DNA of 64,000 bases, taken from positions 434,001-498,000 of the forward strand of contig JAJFZO010000731.1 of NCBI GenBank assembly GCA_021397835.1, in the 5' to 3' direction. Below are positions 59,641-64,000 of the stretch, in pieces. The stretch's first letter is position 1; the number at the start of each line of letters is the position of its first letter. The notes under the pieces were generated by a model. The model had not been told where the DNA came from. It saw only the letters and a list, made by a program, of their open reading frames with translations, and ran no database searches. The position numbers were made by a program, and so were the translations under genes. Source of the stretch: Moringa oleifera. Lineage: Eukaryota > Streptophyta > Magnoliopsida > Brassicales > Moringaceae.

Positions 59641-62600
59641 AACTACATGGTTTCTCCCTTCATGAACCGGTAAAAAGAACATAGTTTAAGCAAATGAAAG
59701 TTAGCTCATAACACCAGATAGCCTCATATAGCTGAAAAATGATGAAAAGAATAGCATATATATAGGGAAATGTCGACTAGAAGGTTTTGATGATTTTGTG
59801 CATTCTTTGCACAATGAGAGTCCAGATTTTCTCATAAGGGTAGAAATAAAGATAAAGGACCAGTAGGCTCATGATGTTACAAATATGGATGCCATGTCTT
59901 AAAAGGTAAAAGAATTACACTGTTAGCCGGAACTTCAAATCTAGTGTTCTTTTTATACAATATACAATTTCATGTGAACTAAAAGCATCCATAGCATAAC
60001 AAAATGCAAAATCAATTATATGAATTATAGAAAAGGATCTCTTGAGTATAGAACATTATTTAAATGGCTTATCTATCTAGTCCCATTCTACGTACCACAA
60101 GATTTATGTGAGTCACAAATCATTGCAACTGATCCTAAAAAATCGATTTCTGAGATGGAAAACTAAACTTTAAGAGAAAGGAGATATTTACTTAGCATAC
60201 ATCTTTTCTAAAAGTTCTACGAAAATATTGAAAAAGCTCAGTTGCATTGTAAACCATCATTATGCATAATGATGCAAAAAATGGTACCAGTATGTCAATA
60301 CATAGCTCGTAAATTCAAAAGTCTCCCTCAAAGAGAAAATTAAAAGTTACTATTTCAGGTTTCAAGAATATTCAAATTGGCCAAGGTTAAAATCACCCAT
60401 AAAAAATAATTGGCACTTTTCAAACCATTATTAAATGTAAAATGCATCTTCATAGTAATTCTTTATGATGTTGCACTGCTTAGAGTATGTGTGAAACTTT
60501 GTCATCCTACTTGTTACTCAAGGTATATTTTAATCCTTCAATATCATAAAATAAAGAAACAAATAAAAACAATTCCTATATTTAGTTTCCAATAAAATAA
60601 CACTTCTAAAAATCTAAAAACATGAATGGGAGTTATATATTTCATCATTAAAACTTTTAAAATTGCTTCAATACATATTTCCAAACCTCCACTTCATCCG
60701 AATATGAACCAAACCATCATTTTGTAAACAAACATAATTGGCAGAGCTGAAATGAAAAGCAAAGGTCACTTAAGCAAAGGAGAAAACTTTAGTTCAAGAT
60801 AAAGGCAACTTCAACATTGTTATCAATAACATAGAAAAATAAAATTCAAAGCATGATAGAAAGAATGAATTGTGAAAGGTGTAAAGAAATTTAACTAAAC
60901 CTGAAAGATAATATATACCACAACACAAATGCGAGGTCTTGGTATATCAGGCTGATGAGGTAGTAACTCCACAGAATTCGAAATGCAGTGGCTGTTCTTT
61001 ATGATCGTTCCTTCATTAATGACAACTAAATGTCTTGCAATACCATCAATCGTTGGAATATATTAACCACCTCACAATGTTAAAGCATAAAACATCAGCA
61101 AACACATTAAACCAGCTTTCAATATCATCACAACAGATGATAAGAACAAATAAAAAAATTATCGACAATACTGCAATGAAAGGAAAAGAAAAATAATTAA
61201 AATTAGGAGCCATAAGTTGTAACACAGCAAGCAGCTAAAAATCAAACTGACTGATTATCCAGTAAGCTTTAACAAGTAAATCCATTGGTGTAGCCTATAT
61301 ATTAAATCATCAAAATGAAACTAAAAAATAATAATTCCTCAACCATTTCCCTGGAAATATTACTAAGTTCATTAAAGCATAAAAACCATTCTTTCTGGAC
61401 AGTTAAACAAAACAAGTTGCAAACAAATAATAGAACATGTGAAATCTTGCTTTTTCTATAAGTTGAAAGAAGGATGGGAAGTAGACTCAAGACAGCTCTA
61501 AAAACTCTCTTTCTCACCAAATGAGTAGATACTGCTATAATATGATAGTATTAATGTCTCTAAAATGTCAAACAATAAAATAAGCTTTAAAGGTTATTAA
61601 AAATCTATAGTAGGTCACAACAAACCATTTTGGCTTGTTCAGAGCAAGATACACCTTTGGAGGCAGTCTCTTTGGGAGATGGTTACCATTAACATAAATA
61701 ATATCTTACATAAGGTCAACTCGAGTATGCATATCATGACAGTAAAGAAAGCTTATAAACTTCGAAAGCATATGGCTCATATTCAGAGAAGCAGTAAGTA
61801 AGATATAACAAAAAAAAACATCTTTAATAAAACAAAGAACAACAATTTCCCCAAGAGAACTAAGGGCTAACCTAAAGAGTGTTGCATACAAAGCCATTAA
61901 TAATGACCTTTCCACCAAAAATAAGCTTTCGCTTCCCTACTCCTTCTCGATGCCATTGATAGTACCCTAACCATATAATTATAAGACCTCCTAAACCATT
62001 ACTACAAGAAACCATTAACGAAAACTCCATATAAACTACTCTACAAGCATAATAAGTAACAATACAAATTGGACGACACATACACATAAATATCAATATA
62101 AACATATAGAATTATGAAGGTAAACAGAATTACGATACGTATTACCTCAGGCAGCAGGTAGGACCTTATCACTGACTCTCTAGGGAGGCTTCTTGAAGTT
62201 TTAATTATAAAACCTCTACGCTGCCTTAGGACAGCTTTAGTTCTACAGAAGCAGGCTTAATTTTCTTTCTTTTTCTCCTTCTTCTTTGCATTACCCAACT
62301 TGATATCAAGAAGCACGTGGATAAGACGCGGGGATATAGAGCTTGAAGGTTCCATCCTCACCATGCACAATCCACGTAATGAAAAGTGGCTACCCACCAC
62401 TAGTACCATTAATAAAAGCCACCTCTTCTCCTTATTCTTCTACATCCTCTAGTCCTTTTAGGTGGATTTTGGTGGTGCTTATGAGATGTTGAATTCTAGA
62501 TAAGAATAAGAAGAAAAGGAAGAGATTTGATGAGAGGAAAAGTATGGATAAGACAAAATAATGGGAAGAGAATTGGTGTTTTGCTGCTGAGTAGTGAAGA

Positions 62601-62830
62601 AAAGAGTGACAGTGTAGCTGCAGCAATGGATGCCTTGGGAATTCTTTCTTTCTGTTATGGATGGGAAAAATGAAAGAGGGGGAGGGGGTTTGTTAAATTT
62701 TTTGATATTTGTTTTTTTTTTTTAAATAGCTTTTTCGCTTTAGTTTTCTTAGTAAGAGCTACAACTAAGTAATTGAATAAAGAGTAAATGAATTCATTCG
62801 ACATTTAATTAGAATAAGAATTAGTTGAAT
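59630..62830 (-). pseudogene. SVR1: SVR1-like pseudogene copy 2 (inverted relative to copy 1)
   Basis: It reads from about 170 bp of 5' flank (62830-62660) through exon 1 (62655-62432: SIAAATLSLFSSLLS, then breaks). The rest of the first coding part, missing from copy 1, survives at 62400-62146 (WIVHGEDGTFKL, then KAAQRF-type with an extra base). Then 61955-61872 (acceptor CAG changed to CAA, 4-nt insertion), about 61727-61628 (DIIYVNGNHLPKRLPPKVYL after an in-frame TAA), a piece fused from the YICPSGEKE and HPSSNL exons, about 61045-60930 (EGTII and NSVELLPHQPDIPRPR) and 59667-59630 (HEGRNHVVRELVKNA). The exon with the catalytic GRLD motif is deleted. Introns match copy 1. Confidence 0.87.
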
Positions 62831-63660
62831 TTGGGTTTAACTCGGATAAGTAAAATTTTTCTTAATAAACTAAAAAATCATTTATGATCATTTTTTTTAT
62901 CAAAAATATATTTTTATTAATAAATTTTAGAAAAAAAAAGTGATGCTTGAGCTTTTTTTATTTTAAAATAAAAATAGAAATGTTTATAACACTTTTAAAT
63001 TAATACAAATCTTTAAGTAGTAACTTTAAAAAGATATATATTTTAATATAATATAAAATCAAAAAATATAAGTAATTAATTAATCATAAATGAAAATCAT
63101 TGCAGCTTACAAGCATATAAATTATTTTTTTATGAATATAATTTCATATTTTTATTATGATCACAGAAAATAGCAAGGCCATCGTGGCGCTTATCCTTTT
63201 ACCAAGCATGAATATGAGCTAAAAGAAAAAAGAGTATTAAGAAAAAGATTACTCAGTGTTCAGTGAGATACTTCATATAATATATGCTACGTCTTTCCTT
63301 TTAAGTCAACTGGTAAGTTATCGTTAATCAAGCTAACTGAGATATAAAAGATAGATTGTCTTAGGTAAAGGTGATATTATTCTGGCGCTTTTGTGGAAGG
63401 CTATAAAGAATCAATTGCCTTCAACGAGATGTGCAAGCCATAATCTCAAAATCCTTACACTCCTAAATATAAAAATGTACAATAAAATTTTTGACTGAAG
63501 TATCAAAGATACAAGTGAAGATAAAAGAAAATTAAAGAACATTCAAAAACAAGCAAGAACAATTCAGTCAAATAACAAAAATCCAGAACCATTTTCACCT
63601 TCCCACAACGAATTGGCATCAGCTGTTGGTAGGTAAGCAACCAAGGCATCCAACAGTTTA
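62830..63660. other. AT-rich spacer, no gene seen
   Basis: Very AT-rich to about 63160, then ordinary sequence. I see no exon-like stretch or repeat. Confidence 0.4.
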
Positions 63661-63671
63661 TCTTGGAACTG

Positions 63672-63940
63672 CCAGCTTGCCTCCTTCTATCTAAGATTCT
63701 TGGTTCATTTTTTAATTGAAAATGACAGAGTTACTGTGAATTCTGCAGCAGTGAGAACTGACAGCTTGCCTCCTTCCATCTAAGATTCTGGGTTCATTTT
63801 TGAATTGAAAATGAAAGAGTTATCGTGAACTCTGCAGTAGTGAGAACTGACAGCTTGCCTCTTTCCATCTAAGATTCTTGGTTCATTTTGAATTGAAAAT
63901 GAAAGAGTTATCGTGTATTCTGCTGTAGAGATCAACCCAT
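63672..63940. repeat. 89-bp tandem repeat, three copies
   Basis: CAGCTTGCCTCCTTC recurs at about 63673, 63762 and 63851, with the rest of the unit (TCTAAGATTCT, GGTTCATTTT, AATTGAAAATGA, GAGTTATCGTG, TCTGCAGTAGTG) nearly identical. The third copy breaks up near 63925. Open minus-strand frames through it have no recognised product. Confidence 0.9.
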
Positions 63941-64000
63941 CTACTATGCAAACAACTACCTCGCCATCTCTCTGCCGTGATCCCATTTACAGAGAGCAAC

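Noticed and set aside
1..64000. tRNA or rRNA genes
   Set aside because: No cloverleaf-like gene or conserved rRNA stretch was noticed on reading. A dedicated scan such as a tRNA covariance search would be decisive.

Overview
The window looks like nuclear DNA of a eudicot plant. It is strongly AT-rich, has no bacterial-style operons, carries GT-AG introns, and its recognisable protein remnants match plant families: SVR1, homomeric acetyl-CoA carboxylase, RRP8, RBL, YIF1 and a CCCH/ankyrin zinc finger. Its transposon remnants are plant Ty1/copia, L1-type LINE and probable Ty3/gypsy. I cannot name the species. I found no gene that reads as intact. Every recognisable coding stretch is a broken partial copy that usually keeps its introns, so these arose as DNA-level copies and not as processed retrocopies.

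Layout. 0-1.2 kb: A-rich degenerate repeats. 1.4-5.1 kb: an unidentified coding-like fragment and minus-strand copia remnants in the order pol, short LTR/primer site, gag. 5.8-14.6 kb: a mosaic in which a plus-strand SVR1 pseudogene is split by fragments of a glucose-6-phosphate 1-epimerase gene, an unidentified antisense gene and RRP8. 14.8-24.2 kb: two copies (R1, R2) of a non-coding dispersed repeat, a copia 5' remnant and a TA-rich stretch. 24.3-32.9 kb: a tandem array with a period of about 2.1 kb, made of a five-exon internal piece of the acetyl-CoA carboxylase gene plus a CTA/CTG-rich spacer. 34-50 kb: two related blocks (35.06-43.65 and 44.82-49.93 kb). Each has a CCCH/ankyrin zinc-finger pseudogene, a CT-rich promoter-like unit and A-rich tandem DNA. 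One block has expanded a 509-bp unit six times; the other has expanded the promoter-like unit about 14 times. 50.4-52.4 kb: R3. 52.5-55.4 kb: LINE and probable gypsy remnants. 55.9-62.8 kb: a second mosaic, all on the minus strand, of YIF1, one acetyl-CoA carboxylase exon, RBL, an unidentified acidic fragment and a second SVR1 pseudogene. 63.67-63.94 kb: three 89-bp repeats.

The genes do not form a working pathway. The pattern is of captured or duplicated gene pieces that decayed and were then amplified in tandem, as expected of a poorly recombining region (pericentromere, B chromosome or sex-linked region) or of fragment-capturing elements such as Helitrons or Pack-type transposons. That setting is inference. 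The best direct evidence of order of events is a premature stop in the IHEF-DS motif shared by every acetyl-CoA carboxylase copy that contains that exon: a dead gene piece was amplified.
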